A DNA stretch of 64,000 nucleotides from Papillibacter cinnamivorans DSM 12816 (lineage in GTDB: Bacteria; Bacillota; Clostridia; Oscillospirales; Oscillospiraceae): positions 1 to 64,000 of the forward strand of contig NZ_FWXW01000004.1 in the NCBI RefSeq assembly GCF_900176335.1. Reading direction: 5' to 3'. Position numbers and translations under genes: made by a program. Positions 27,432 to 36,227 of this stretch are shown here, one piece after another. Numbering within the stretch: the first letter of the stretch is position 1; each line of letters starts with the position of its first letter. The notes under the pieces were generated by a model that saw nothing but the letters and a program-made list of their open reading frames with translations, was not told the origin of the DNA and searched no databases.

Positions 27432-28775
27432 GTGTTTTCCAAAATACTCATTGCAAACCGCGGCGAAATCGCCGTTCGGATTCTGCGTGCCTGCCGGGAA
27501 ATGGGGATCAATACCGTCGCAGTCTATTCCGAAGTGGACAGAGACGCCCTCCATGTGTCTTTGGCGGACGAGGGCTACTGCATAGGTCCCCCGGCCGCGG
27601 CCGACAGCTACTTAAACCAGAGCGCTATTCTTACGGTGGCCGCCGCGGCGGGAGCCGAGGCCATCCATCCCGGCTACGGGCTTCTTTCGGAAAACGCGGA
27701 ATTCGCGGACCTGTGCCGGCAGTGCGGCATCGCCTTCATCGGGCCCGCGCCGGAGGTTATCGCGAAAATGGGGGACAAGGAAGAGGCAAAGCGGACGATG
27801 CAAGGCGCCTGCGTCCCCGTGATCCCCGGCTGCGGTCTGGTGGCGGACCTGGAAGAAGCGGAAATCCGCGCACTTGAGATCGGATATCCCCTTCTTGTCA
27901 AGGCCCGGGCCGGAGGAGGCGGGCGCGGCATCCGCCTGGTGAAAACCGGCGGGGAACTGAAAGGGGCGTTTCTCTCCGCCTCGGAGGAGGCCAGGAGCGC
28001 CTTCGGAGACGGCGGGGTGTATCTGGAGAAATATCTCGACCACGTCAAGCATATCGAGGTGCAGCTTCTCTGCGACAACTTCGGAAATGTGGTCTGCCTG
28101 GGAGAGCGGGAGTGCTCTTTGCAGCGGAAAAATCAGAAGCTGCTGGAGGAAAGCCCTTCCCCGGCGATCTGCGGGGATATGCGGGAGCGTCTTACGGAGG
28201 CGTCCGTAAAAGCCGCCCGGGCGGTGGGTTATACGGGCGCCGGCACCGTGGAATTCCTGGTGGACGGGGAGGGCGCCTTTTACTTCATGGAGATGAACAC
28301 GCGCCTTCAGGTGGAACACCCGGTGACCGAGATGGTGACGGGGATCGATATCGTCAAGTGGCAGATCCGCATCGCCTCCGGCCTGCCGCTGGATTTTACC
28401 CAGTCGGACGTCTCGCTGCGGGGCCACAGCATCGAGTGCAGGATCAACGCGGAAAATCCCGCGGCTGGCTTTCGCCCGGGCGGTGGAAGGGTCAGCCTCC
28501 TGCACGTCCCGGGGGGGCCCTGGGTCCGGTTCGACACGGCGCTGTATCAGGACTATATGGTGCCCCCGTATTACGACTCCATGATAGGGAAGCTGATCGT
28601 CCACGCCGGGACCCGGCAGGAAGCCCTCCGGAAGATGCGCGCGGCCCTGTGCGAGCTCACCATAGAAGGGGTGGACTGCAATCGGGATTTTCAGCTGGAG
28701 CTGCTGCAGAGCGACGCGTTTCAATCGGGAAATTACACCACCGGTTTTATAAAAAGCGGAGGTTTGAATGATTAA
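27432..28775 (+). CDS. accC: Biotin carboxylase subunit of acetyl-CoA carboxylase
   Basis: A 447-residue ATP-grasp enzyme that carboxylates biotin on AccB using bicarbonate and ATP. The N-terminal FSKILIANRGEIAVRILRA, the glycine-rich loop KARAGGGGRGIR, and MNTRLQVEHPVTEMVTGID are diagnostic. It starts with GTG at 27432, GGAGG upstream, and overlaps accD by eight bases. Confidence 0.96.
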   Translation: MFSKILIANRGEIAVRILRACREMGINTVAVYSEVDRDALHVSLADEGYCIGPPAAADSYLNQSAILTVAAAAGAEAIHPGYGLLSENAEFADLCRQCGIAFIGPAPEVIAKMGDKEEAKRTMQGACVPVIPGCGLVADLEEAEIRALEIGYPLLVKARAGGGGRGIRLVKTGGELKGAFLSASEEARSAFGDGGVYLEKYLDHVKHIEVQLLCDNFGNVVCLGERECSLQRKNQKLLEESPSPAICGDMRERLTEASVKAARAVGYTGAGTVEFLVDGEGAFYFMEMNTRLQVEHPVTEMVTGIDIVKWQIRIASGLPLDFTQSDVSLRGHSIECRINAENPAAGFRPGGGRVSLLHVPGGPWVRFDTALYQDYMVPPYYDSMIGKLIVHAGTRQEALRKMRAALCELTIEGVDCNRDFQLELLQSDAFQSGNYTTGFIKSGGLND

Positions 28776-29646
28776 AAGAGGCTTGTTCAGAAAACCCAAG
28801 AACGAACTGGAGGGGGACGAGAAACTGGAGAAACGGCCGGCTCCCAATATCCCCGACGAGATGTGCCTCACCTGCCCGGACTGTAAAAAAGTGCTCTTTA
28901 CCGGGCGGCTGCCGGACTCCTGCCACGTGTGCCCCCACTGCGGCTACCATTTCCGCCTCAACGCCCGGCAGCGGATTCATCTCTTTGCCGACCCGGGCAC
29001 CTTTGCGGAGCGGGACGGGAATCTGGTCTCCCGGGACACTCTTTCCTTTCCGGGGTATCCCCAAAAGTTGGAGCAGGCCGGTCTGGAAAGCGCGGAAAAA
29101 GAGTCTGTCGTCTGCGGAGAATGCCGCATCGGAGGCCGCGAGTGCTGCCTGTTCGTAATGGAGCCGTATTTCATGATGGGAAGCCTGGGGGTGACGGCGG
29201 GGGAAAAAATCACCCGGCTGTTTGAGCACGCCCTGGAGAAAAAGCTTCCGGTGATAGGCTTTACGGTGTCGGGAGGAGCCCGGATGCAGGAGGGAGTTTT
29301 GGCCCTGATGCAGATGGCCAAAACCAGCGGGGCGGTAAAACGGCACGGCGACGCGGGGCTTTTGTACATTGCGGTGCTGACCAACCCCACCACGGGGGGC
29401 GTCACCGCCAGCTTTGCCATGGAGGGGGACGTCATCCTGGCCGAGCCGGGGGCTCTTATCGGCTTCGCAGGCCCCAGGGTAATCGAGCAGACCCTGCGCC
29501 AGAAGCTGCCCCAGGGGTTTCAGCGGTCGGAGTTTCTTCTGGAACGGGGCTTCGTGGATTCCGTGACGGACCGGCGGAAACTGAAGGCGCTGCTGGAAAG
29601 GCTGCTGCTTCTCCATGAAAGGAGGCCCTGCGATGGATGCCTTTGA
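28768..29646 (+). CDS. accD: Acetyl-CoA carboxylase carboxyltransferase subunit beta
   Basis: A 292-residue crotonase-fold subunit. An N-terminal zinc ribbon (Cys36/Cys39 in CPDC and Cys55/Cys58 in CPHC) precedes the transferase domain with SGGARMQEGVLALMQM and TNPTTGGVTASFA. With AccA it moves CO2 from biotin to acetyl-CoA. Its end overlaps the accA start by 14 nt. Confidence 0.95.
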   Translation: MIKRGLFRKPKNELEGDEKLEKRPAPNIPDEMCLTCPDCKKVLFTGRLPDSCHVCPHCGYHFRLNARQRIHLFADPGTFAERDGNLVSRDTLSFPGYPQKLEQAGLESAEKESVVCGECRIGGRECCLFVMEPYFMMGSLGVTAGEKITRLFEHALEKKLPVIGFTVSGGARMQEGVLALMQMAKTSGAVKRHGDAGLLYIAVLTNPTTGGVTASFAMEGDVILAEPGALIGFAGPRVIEQTLRQKLPQGFQRSEFLLERGFVDSVTDRRKLKALLERLLLLHERRPCDGCL

Positions 29647-30403
29647 AACCGTAAGGGCCGCCCGGGCAAAAGACCGGCCTACGGCTCTGGACTATATCGG
29701 CGGCATATTCGGACAGTTCACGGAGCTCCACGGAGACCGCAGGTACGGGGACGATAAGGCGGTAGCCGCCGGCATCGCCCTTCTGGGTCCCATGCCCGTC
29801 ACCGTGATCGGGATCGAAAAGGGCCATAACACCAAGGAGAGACTACAGAGAAACTTCGGCTGCGCCCACCCCGAGGGGTATCGGAAGGCCCTGCGCCAGA
29901 TGAAGCTTGCGGAAAAATTCCGCCGCCCGGTACTCTGCTTTGTGGACACGGCCGGCGCCTTCTGCGGCGTGGGAGCGGAGGAGCGGGGCCAGGGGCAGGC
30001 CATCGCGGAGAACCTCATGGAGATGATGACCCTGAAGGTCCCGATTTTCACCGTTCTCATCGGAGAGGGCGGCAGCGGAGGGGCTTTGGCCCTGTCCGTG
30101 GCCGACGAGGTATGGATGCTGGAGAACTCTGTATATTCCGTCATCTCCCCGGAGGGCTGCGCCAGCATTCTGTGGAAGGACGCATCCCGGGTCCGGGAAG
30201 CCTCGGAGTGTCTGCATCTGACGGCGAGGGAGCTTTTCTCCCTGGGCGTGATCGACGGGATCATTCCCGAATCCGGCGGCTTTTCCAAAACCGGCGCCCT
30301 CATCCGGAAACAGATGGAGCGCTTTCTGCTGGAGGCCTGCCAGACCCCGGTTGGGGAACTTCTGGACAGACGCTATGACAAATTCCGCAAAATGGGAGTC
30401 TAA
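29633..30403 (+). CDS. accA: Acetyl-CoA carboxylase carboxyltransferase subunit alpha
   Basis: A 256-residue subunit, on the short side compared with E. coli AccA (319). DYIGGIFGQFTELHGDR and GEGGSGGALALSVAD (oxyanion region) are conserved. ATG 29633 has AGGAGG eight bases upstream; the ATG at 29615 precedes that site. It closes the fatty acid operon, followed directly by a terminator. Confidence 0.95.
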   Translation: MDAFETVRAARAKDRPTALDYIGGIFGQFTELHGDRRYGDDKAVAAGIALLGPMPVTVIGIEKGHNTKERLQRNFGCAHPEGYRKALRQMKLAEKFRRPVLCFVDTAGAFCGVGAEERGQGQAIAENLMEMMTLKVPIFTVLIGEGGSGGALALSVADEVWMLENSVYSVISPEGCASILWKDASRVREASECLHLTARELFSLGVIDGIIPESGGFSKTGALIRKQMERFLLEACQTPVGELLDRRYDKFRKMGV

Positions 30404-30410
30404 GCAGAGT

Positions 30411-30442
30411 AAAAAGTGGGGCGCCGGAGGCGCCCCACTTTT
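30411..30442 (+). terminator. Terminator of the fatty acid operon
   Basis: GTGGGGCGCC and GGCGCCCCAC pair around GGA, flanked by AAAAA and TTTT, eight bases after the accA stop. Confidence 0.88.
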
Positions 30443-30560
30443 GTTGCGGAATCCGGGCCGGAAAGAAAGACCCTGGACTGGATCGGTCCTGTGGGGTATA
30501 CTGAAACCGGGAAACAGAAGATTTCGCCGGAATCACGGAAAGGGAACGGGAGATCGCTTC

Positions 30561-31337
30561 ATGGCCGAATTTAAAGAACTGGTTAAATGCGAATGGGAAT
30601 ACATGAAGTGTTTTTCCTCCTGCTCGGAGGAAAAGGACGCCGTGCGGTTCCGGGATCCGCTGCTGCCGGAAATGTACGACCACAACTATACGTATCTGAA
30701 AACCTCGGAGGACGGGGAAACTCTGCCGGAGCGGATCCGCCGGGAAATCGGGATCAGCCGGAGTGATGGGCTGCGGTTTTGCCATATTATGCTGGACGGT
30801 TTTTTGGAAGATTCTCTTTCGTCTTGGCTGCCGGTGGTTCCCAGGGTGACCCGGTACGGGTTCTATATACAGTCTCTGAAAGACTTTTCAGGCCTTGGGG
30901 GAAACGGGGACTGCGGAGTTGAGAAGGTGCTAAGTCCGTCCGCGGCGGGGGAAATCCTGCTGCTGGAGCTGGAGCAGGACGAGGTGGAACCCGGAAACGC
31001 CTTTTATTCCAAGCGGGCGGCCCGCCGCGCCCTGGCGTATCTTTCCGAGGGGGGCGTGGACTCCTACCTCTGCTATGTCGGGAAGCAGGCGGTGGGAAGA
31101 TGCGATCTCTTCATAAGCGGGGCTCTTGCGAAAATAGAGGATTTTATGGTTCTTCCCCGTAGGCAGCGCAGAGGCTGCGGCACGGCACTATTAAGCGCCG
31201 TCATGGAAGCGGCGGCTGCCGGAGGGGCCCGGGAGGCATACCTTGTCACGGATGAAGACGATACGCCCAAAGAGATGTATTTGAAATACGGCTTCCGGAA
31301 GGCGGGAGAAAAGACGGGGCTGCTGTTTATGCTGTAA
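30561..31337 (+). CDS. GNAT-family N-acetyltransferase
   Basis: A 258-residue protein. The C-terminal half (about 150-258) has the GNAT acetyl-CoA-binding motif as VLPRRQRRGCGTALLSAV and the ending GAREAYLVTDEDDTPKEMYLKYGFRKAG. The N-terminal half resembles the accessory domain seen in two-domain GNATs. The substrate is unknown. It has its own promoter-like TATACT near 30500 and a GGGAACGGGAG site. It stands alone between the fatty acid operon and the kinase gene. Confidence 0.8.
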   Translation: MAEFKELVKCEWEYMKCFSSCSEEKDAVRFRDPLLPEMYDHNYTYLKTSEDGETLPERIRREIGISRSDGLRFCHIMLDGFLEDSLSSWLPVVPRVTRYGFYIQSLKDFSGLGGNGDCGVEKVLSPSAAGEILLLELEQDEVEPGNAFYSKRAARRALAYLSEGGVDSYLCYVGKQAVGRCDLFISGALAKIEDFMVLPRRQRRGCGTALLSAVMEAAAAGGAREAYLVTDEDDTPKEMYLKYGFRKAGEKTGLLFML

Positions 31338-31452
31338 CCACGCATAATCCCGGATCTTTTAAGACCCCCCTTTTACGGCAGACCGTTTTCCGCTATACTA
31401 TGAGTACTGACATGAAAATGATTTGCCCCTGAAAACCGAAAGGAGCATAGAC

Positions 31453-32652
31453 GTGAAAATACTGATCTGCAACGTGGGAAGCACTTCCCTCAAGTACCAG
31501 CTTTTCGACATGGATAACGGGGAGCGGGTCTTGGCCTCGGGGAAAGCCGAGCGGGTGGGCGGGGCCGTGAGCAGCTTTTCCCACAAAGCCGGAAAAGGCC
31601 CCGCCAGGCCGGAGGAACTTTGCTTCCCCACCCACAGGGAGGCCATTGAGCATATGCTGCTGCGCCTCAAGGAGACTGCGGTATCCTCACTGGAGGAGAT
31701 CTCCTGCGTGGGTTTCAAGGTGGTCCATGCCCAGTCGGTCACGGGGGTCCAGTATCTGGACGAGAGGGTCCTGGCCGCCATGGCGGCTTTCAACTCCATC
31801 GCCCCGGCCCACAATCCCCCTTACATCGCGGCCATCCGGCAATTCCGGGCGCTTTTGCCCGAGACGCCTCTTATCGGTTCCTTCGAGACGGGCTTTCACG
31901 CCTCCATGCCTCCCGAGGCATATCTCTACTCCATCCCCATTGAACTGACAAAGAAATACGGCATCCGGAGATACGGCTTTCACGGCGCTTCCCACGAGTA
32001 TGTCTCCGGGTATGTCAGCCGCGCCATGGGACGCAAGGATTTGAAACTGGTGTCCTGCCATCTGGGGGGAAGCGGCTCCCTCTGCGCGGTGAAAAACGGG
32101 AAGAGCGTGGACACCACCCTGGGCTTTTCCCTCCAGAGCGGCATCATGCACAACAACCGCTGCGGCGACATCGATCCCTACATCACCTTTTATCTCACCG
32201 AGGAACTGGGGATGACCCTGCCCCAGATCCGGGAGATTTACGAGAAGAAGAGCGGCTTTTTCGGCATGTCCGGGGGCGTGTCCAACGACCTGCGGGATAT
32301 CGAGGAGGCGGCCGCGGCCGGGGACGGAGACGCGAAAAACGCCATCGGGTCCTACTGTTATCAGATCAAAAAGCTCATCGGCGCATACGCCGCCGCCATG
32401 GAGGGCCTGGACGCCGTCGCTTTTGCCGGCGGGATCGGGGAAAACAGCGCCGGAGTGCGCCGGAGAGTCTGCGAGGGGCTGGATTTCCTTGGCCTGAAGC
32501 TGGACCGGGAAAAGAACGAAACGGCGAAGATCGGCGACGAGATCGGCGCGGCCGGATCCCGGGTGCGGGTCTTCATCGTGGGGACCAACGAGGAAATCGT
32601 GGTGGCCAGAAAAGCCAGGGAGCTTCTGGAGCAAACCGAAAAAATTCGGTAG
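31453..32652 (+). CDS. ackA: Acetate kinase-family enzyme (divergent)
   Basis: A 399-residue ASKHA-fold kinase converting acyl phosphate and ADP to acid and ATP. N-terminal ICNVGSTSLKYQLF, YGFHGASHEYVS with the conserved His, FAGGIGENS and NEEIVVARKA all fit the acetate/propionate kinase family. The segment that in typical AckA reads TSMGFTPLEG...GTRSGDIDP is TTLGFSLQSGIMHNNRCGDIDP here, a substantial change near the active site, so the acid could be other than acetate. No phosphotransacetylase gene is adjacent. GTG 31453 has AAGGAG ahead of it; TATACT near 31394 is a likely -10. Confidence 0.8.
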   Translation: MKILICNVGSTSLKYQLFDMDNGERVLASGKAERVGGAVSSFSHKAGKGPARPEELCFPTHREAIEHMLLRLKETAVSSLEEISCVGFKVVHAQSVTGVQYLDERVLAAMAAFNSIAPAHNPPYIAAIRQFRALLPETPLIGSFETGFHASMPPEAYLYSIPIELTKKYGIRRYGFHGASHEYVSGYVSRAMGRKDLKLVSCHLGGSGSLCAVKNGKSVDTTLGFSLQSGIMHNNRCGDIDPYITFYLTEELGMTLPQIREIYEKKSGFFGMSGGVSNDLRDIEEAAAAGDGDAKNAIGSYCYQIKKLIGAYAAAMEGLDAVAFAGGIGENSAGVRRRVCEGLDFLGLKLDREKNETAKIGDEIGAAGSRVRVFIVGTNEEIVVARKARELLEQTEKIR

Positions 32653-32736
32653 AAGCCGTATGTCCGGCTTTCGGAGAGAAAAATTTGCGCTTCCGGCAGA
32701 GATTTGCCTGTCCTCTGACGGAATACAAAAAGGCTA

Positions 32737-32765
32737 TTGACGTTTCTTTCCTGTTGTGTTATATT
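32737..32765 (+). promoter_or_regulatory. Promoter of the T-box/aminotransferase unit
   Basis: TTGACG (32737-32742), 17 nt, TATATT (32760-32765), placing the transcript start just before the T-box leader. Confidence 0.65.
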
Positions 32766-32774
32766 GGGTTACAA

Positions 32775-33069
32775 TCAAATAGGAAAATGGCGATGACGAA
32801 AAAGAGTACCTGTTCCTGAAGGCGCAGAGAGAAGATGGCCGGTGTAAATCTTCACGTAGGGAGCAGAGAAGCAGTTTCCGAGCTTTGAACCGAACGGCGC
32901 ATTGCGCTCAGTAGACTTCGACGGGGTTCCGGCCGTTACCATCGGAAGCGGTATCAGATGAATGAATTTCGTCTCGTACCGGCAAAGAGCAGAGGAAACT
33001 CTGAATTTAGGTGGTAACACGGATTGACATTCGCCCTAAACCAAGATCTTGGTTTAGGGCGTTTTATTT
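32775..33069 (+). ncRNA. T-box riboswitch leader, probably alanine-specific
   Basis: A leader of about 290 nt has T-box hallmarks: GATGACGAAAAAGAGTACC at the base of stem I, an AGAGAGAAGATGG motif, the specifier-loop region GAGCTTTGAAC (32880-32890), the conserved T-box AGGTGGTAACACGG (33009-33022), and a perfect 14-bp terminator stem (33033-33060) with a T-rich tail. Uncharged cognate tRNA would pair with the T-box and prevent termination. GCT at 32882-32884 is the best specifier candidate and would read tRNA-Ala; AGC (Ser) and CTT (Leu) in neighbouring frames are alternatives. Alanine suits the downstream aminotransferase. Confidence 0.85.
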
Positions 33070-33086
33070 CAGAAAGGTGGAGCGAC

Positions 33087-34334
33087 ATGAGAACGATATC
33101 AAAGGCGGATAAACTCAATTCAGTCAGCTATGAGGTGCGGGGACCGGTGCTGGAAGAGGCGGAGCGCATGATTGCCCGGGGAGAAGACATCCTGCGGCTG
33201 AATATCGGAAACCCCGCGGCCTTTGGGTTCACCACACCCGAGGCAATCCGCAGGGAAATAACGGACCATCTCATGCGCGCCGAGGGGTATTCTGATTCCA
33301 AGGGGCTCCTCTCCGCCAGGGAGGCGGTCGTCCGGTATTGTAAGAAAAAAGGGATCCCCAATGTGGGCGTGGGGGATGTGTACACGGGTAACGGCGTTTC
33401 TGAGCTCACTTCCATGTGCATGCAGGGCTTTGTGAACTCCGGGGACGAGATCCTGGTACCCGCGCCGGATTATCCCCTGTGGACCGCGGCCGTCACCGTG
33501 GCCGGCGGCAAGGCGGTGCACTACATCTGCGACGAGCAGTCGGAATGGAACCCCGATATGGAGGATATGAAGCGGAAGATCACCGGCAGGACGAAGGGCA
33601 TCGTGGTGATCAACCCCAACAATCCCACCGGCGCCCTGTACCCCGACGAGATCCTTCAGCAGATTGTGGATCTCGCCCGGCAGCACGATCTGGTGATCTT
33701 TGCAGACGAGATTTACGACCGGCTGCTGATGGACGGACGGAAACACACCTCCATCGCGTCTTTGGCTCCAGATCTCCTGGTGATTACCTTCAACGGCCTT
33801 TCCAAATCCCATTTTATCTGCGGTTTCCGCTGCGGATGGATGAGCCTGAGCGGAGACAAATCCCACGCGTCGGGTTTCATCGAAGGCATTAACATCCTCT
33901 CCTCCATGCGCCTTTGCTCCAACGTACCGGCCCAGCTGGTGATTGAACCGGCCCTGGCGGCCACCGAGGAAACCGACCGGCAGCTTCTGCCCGGCGGAAG
34001 GCTCTACGAGCAGAGGGAGACGATATACCAAGCCCTTAACGACATTCCCGGGGTTTCCGCCGTCAAGCCAAAGGCCGGCCTCTATATCTTCCCGAAGTTG
34101 GATGTAAAACGCTTCAATATCACCGACGACGAGCGGTTCGTGCTCGATTTCCTCCACGAGGAGCATATCCTGGTAGTCCGCGGAAAGGGCTTTAACTGGA
34201 TCGAGCCGGATCACTTCCGTATTGTATACCTGCCCCATGCCAAGGACCTGGAGCGCGCCGCTCAAAAGCTGGGCAACTTCCTCGCCGGATACCGCCAAAA
34301 AAGCCCGGAAGAGCGGAAGACGGTGGTGGCGTAA
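33087..34334 (+). CDS. alaA: Alanine-type class I/II aminotransferase (AlaA-like)
   Basis: A 415-residue pyridoxal-phosphate enzyme of fold type I. The PLP Lys is in ITFNGLSKSHFICGFRCGW; NPNNPTGALYP and FADEIYDRLLMDG are the conserved Asn and Asp regions; the Arg near the C-terminus (DHFRIVYLP) binds the carboxylate. It most resembles E. coli AlaA/YfbQ, which makes alanine from pyruvate and glutamate. The start at 33087 follows AAAGGTGG; the longer frame from 33024 runs through the T-box terminator and is not used. T-box control implies induction when a charged tRNA, probably tRNA-Ala, runs low. Confidence 0.88.
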   Translation: MRTISKADKLNSVSYEVRGPVLEEAERMIARGEDILRLNIGNPAAFGFTTPEAIRREITDHLMRAEGYSDSKGLLSAREAVVRYCKKKGIPNVGVGDVYTGNGVSELTSMCMQGFVNSGDEILVPAPDYPLWTAAVTVAGGKAVHYICDEQSEWNPDMEDMKRKITGRTKGIVVINPNNPTGALYPDEILQQIVDLARQHDLVIFADEIYDRLLMDGRKHTSIASLAPDLLVITFNGLSKSHFICGFRCGWMSLSGDKSHASGFIEGINILSSMRLCSNVPAQLVIEPALAATEETDRQLLPGGRLYEQRETIYQALNDIPGVSAVKPKAGLYIFPKLDVKRFNITDDERFVLDFLHEEHILVVRGKGFNWIEPDHFRIVYLPHAKDLERAAQKLGNFLAGYRQKSPEERKTVVA

Positions 34335-34377
34335 AAAGGCAAAGAATAACTGTTCTCAATTATTTGCAATAAGCTGA

Positions 34378-34410
34378 ACGCTCCGGAGCAATTTTGCTCC
34401 GGAGCGTTTT
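34378..34410 (+). terminator. Terminator of the aminotransferase gene
   Basis: CGCTCCGGAGCA and TGCTCCGGAGCG pair around ATTT, followed by TTTTATATTT. Confidence 0.88.
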
Positions 34411-34555
34411 ATATTTAAATATTACAATAAATGTCTCATTAAGCACAGCGGCCTCGTCAGGTTGACAAGCGGGCTGAAATAGTCCATGATGATGGTGGAA
34501 TACTGTATTCTGGGGGCATAAAAAGAATACGGAAAACAGCCGGGGAGGGCAGCGG

Positions 34556-35986
34556 ATGAAACGGGAGCCTGTCTATCTGCCAAACAGGGAAAATCAGTCG
34601 GTCATCGGCGATCTGGGGGACGCCCGGAACCGGCTGACCGCCATACTGGAATGCTCCTACGACGGGATTTATATCACCGACGGTTCCGCCAGGACGATTT
34701 ATATCAACCGCTCCTATGAGATCATTTCCGGCCTGAACCGCAGCGAGGTCATGGGAAAAACCATGCGGGAGCTGGAGGAATCCGGCGTCGTTTCCCGTTC
34801 CTCCACCCTGCTCGCCCTTGCCCGCCGGGAAGCGGTGACCATCGAGCAGGAATTCAAAACGAGGAAGCGGGCCATCGTTACCAGCACTCCTTTATATAAT
34901 GAGGATGGGAGCGCCGTGATCGTGGTGACCAACGTCCGGGATGTCTCGGAGCTGCGGGAGCTGAAGGAACAGCTGGCCATCAATTCCGAGATGAACCGGC
35001 GGTACCGCTCCGAAATCGAAGTGATCCGGCAGCAGATGATCGGCAGCGAGGATTTCATCGCGGAAGACCCCAAAATGCTGGAGCTGCTCCGAGTGGTGAA
35101 TCGGGTGGCGGGGCTGGACACCACGGTGCTTCTCCTGGGGGAGACCGGGGTGGGAAAAGAACTGGTGGCCACCCATATTCACAAGAACAGCGCCCGAAGC
35201 AAAGCCCATTTTATCAAGGTCAACTGCGGCGCCATCACTCCGAGCCTGGTGGAGTCCGAGCTCTTCGGGTATGAACCCGGTTCCTTCACCGGAGCCAGCA
35301 GGGCCGGCAAGATGGGCCTCTTCGAGGTGGCCGACAACGGGACGATCTTTTTGGACGAGGTGGCGGAGCTGCCCTACGACATCCAGGCTAAGCTCCTGCG
35401 GGTCCTCCAGGAGCAGGAGCTGCTGCGCGTCGGGGGAGAGAAGCCCGTCCGGGTGAATGTGCGTCTTCTGGCTGCCACCAACCGGAACCTGGAGGAGATG
35501 GTTTCTAAAAAGCTCTTCCGGGAGGACCTCTATTACCGCCTGAATGTGTTTCCGGTGGTGATCCCGCCCCTGCGGGAGCGGCAGGCGGATATTGCCGCCC
35601 TGGCCCGGCATATGCTGGAACAGCTGAATCGAAAATACGGCACCGAAAAGAGCTTTACACAGACGGCCCTGGCGGGCCTTACGGAGTATAAATGGCCCGG
35701 CAACGTCCGGGAGCTGAGAAACGTGGTGGAACGAGCCTTCATCATGAGCGGGGAGGGGGAAATCACCGCCGCGGACCTTCCCATCCAGGGCGTGCGAATC
35801 GAACCGGGCACCGGAATTTTACAGGACAGGGACCTGAATTTAAAACGCCTGGTGGAACAGGTGGAGAAGGACTGCATCGACCGGGCGTACAGGACTTACG
35901 GCAATGTTCGGAAAGCTGCGAAAAGCCTGGGTATGGACCCCGCCACCTTCTCCAGGAAGCGCAGGAAATATTCAGAAAAAGAATGA
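34556..35986 (+). CDS. Sigma-54-dependent activator with PAS domain (GSFTGA variant)
   Basis: A 476-residue enhancer-binding protein. A PAS sensor (about residues 22-135) is followed by a short coiled linker, a sigma-54-interacting AAA+ domain (about 165-400; Walker A GETGVGKE, Walker B FLDEVAEL), and a Fis-type HTH at the C-terminus (GNVRKAAKSLGMDPATFSRK). The sigma-54-contacting loop reads GSFTGA (242-247) rather than GAFTGA. It lies 240 bp upstream of the sigma-54-type promoter of the 4-hydroxybutyryl-CoA dehydratase gene, so it is that gene's likely activator. The signal sensed by PAS is unknown. GGGGAGGG precedes the ATG. Confidence 0.9.
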   Translation: MKREPVYLPNRENQSVIGDLGDARNRLTAILECSYDGIYITDGSARTIYINRSYEIISGLNRSEVMGKTMRELEESGVVSRSSTLLALARREAVTIEQEFKTRKRAIVTSTPLYNEDGSAVIVVTNVRDVSELRELKEQLAINSEMNRRYRSEIEVIRQQMIGSEDFIAEDPKMLELLRVVNRVAGLDTTVLLLGETGVGKELVATHIHKNSARSKAHFIKVNCGAITPSLVESELFGYEPGSFTGASRAGKMGLFEVADNGTIFLDEVAELPYDIQAKLLRVLQEQELLRVGGEKPVRVNVRLLAATNRNLEEMVSKKLFREDLYYRLNVFPVVIPPLRERQADIAALARHMLEQLNRKYGTEKSFTQTALAGLTEYKWPGNVRELRNVVERAFIMSGEGEITAADLPIQGVRIEPGTGILQDRDLNLKRLVEQVEKDCIDRAYRTYGNVRKAAKSLGMDPATFSRKRRKYSEKE

Positions 35987-36016
35987 TGCAGAATTGAACG
36001 GTTATTTCAATAATGA

Positions 36017-36061
36017 TACAAATCCCCGTTTCTCACTCCGGTGAGAAACGGGGATTTGTAT
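36017..36061. terminator. Long perfect inverted repeat, probable terminator
   Basis: A 20-bp perfect stem (TACAAATCCCCGTTTCTCAC and its complement) with a loop of about four bases lies 30 bp after the sigma-54 activator gene. The tail after it is only partly T-rich, so it is either a terminator or a protected mRNA end. Confidence 0.65.
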
Positions 36062-36126
36062 TCCCGGAGCCGGATGTTATTTGAACACGGCGTTGGATTT
36101 GCCTCTTTTGATCTCTTTCTTGTATT

Positions 36127-36142
36127 TGGCACATCCATTGCT
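36127..36142 (+). promoter_or_regulatory. Sigma-54 promoter
   Basis: TGGCACATCCATTGCT matches the -24/-12 consensus TGGCACN5TTGCW at every defined base, with the GG and GC exactly 12 bp apart. It is 86 bp upstream of the dehydratase start. Confidence 0.85.
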
Positions 36143-36227
36143 TATTATTAAAACAGAGGATTCTGTTGCAAAAACGCACGTAAACCGGCGCGATGGACCA
36201 ACTTAGAAGAAAGAAAGGATGATTGTT

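Noticed and set aside
33024-33086. Upstream start for the aminotransferase
   Set aside because: It begins inside the T-box and runs through the terminator stem.
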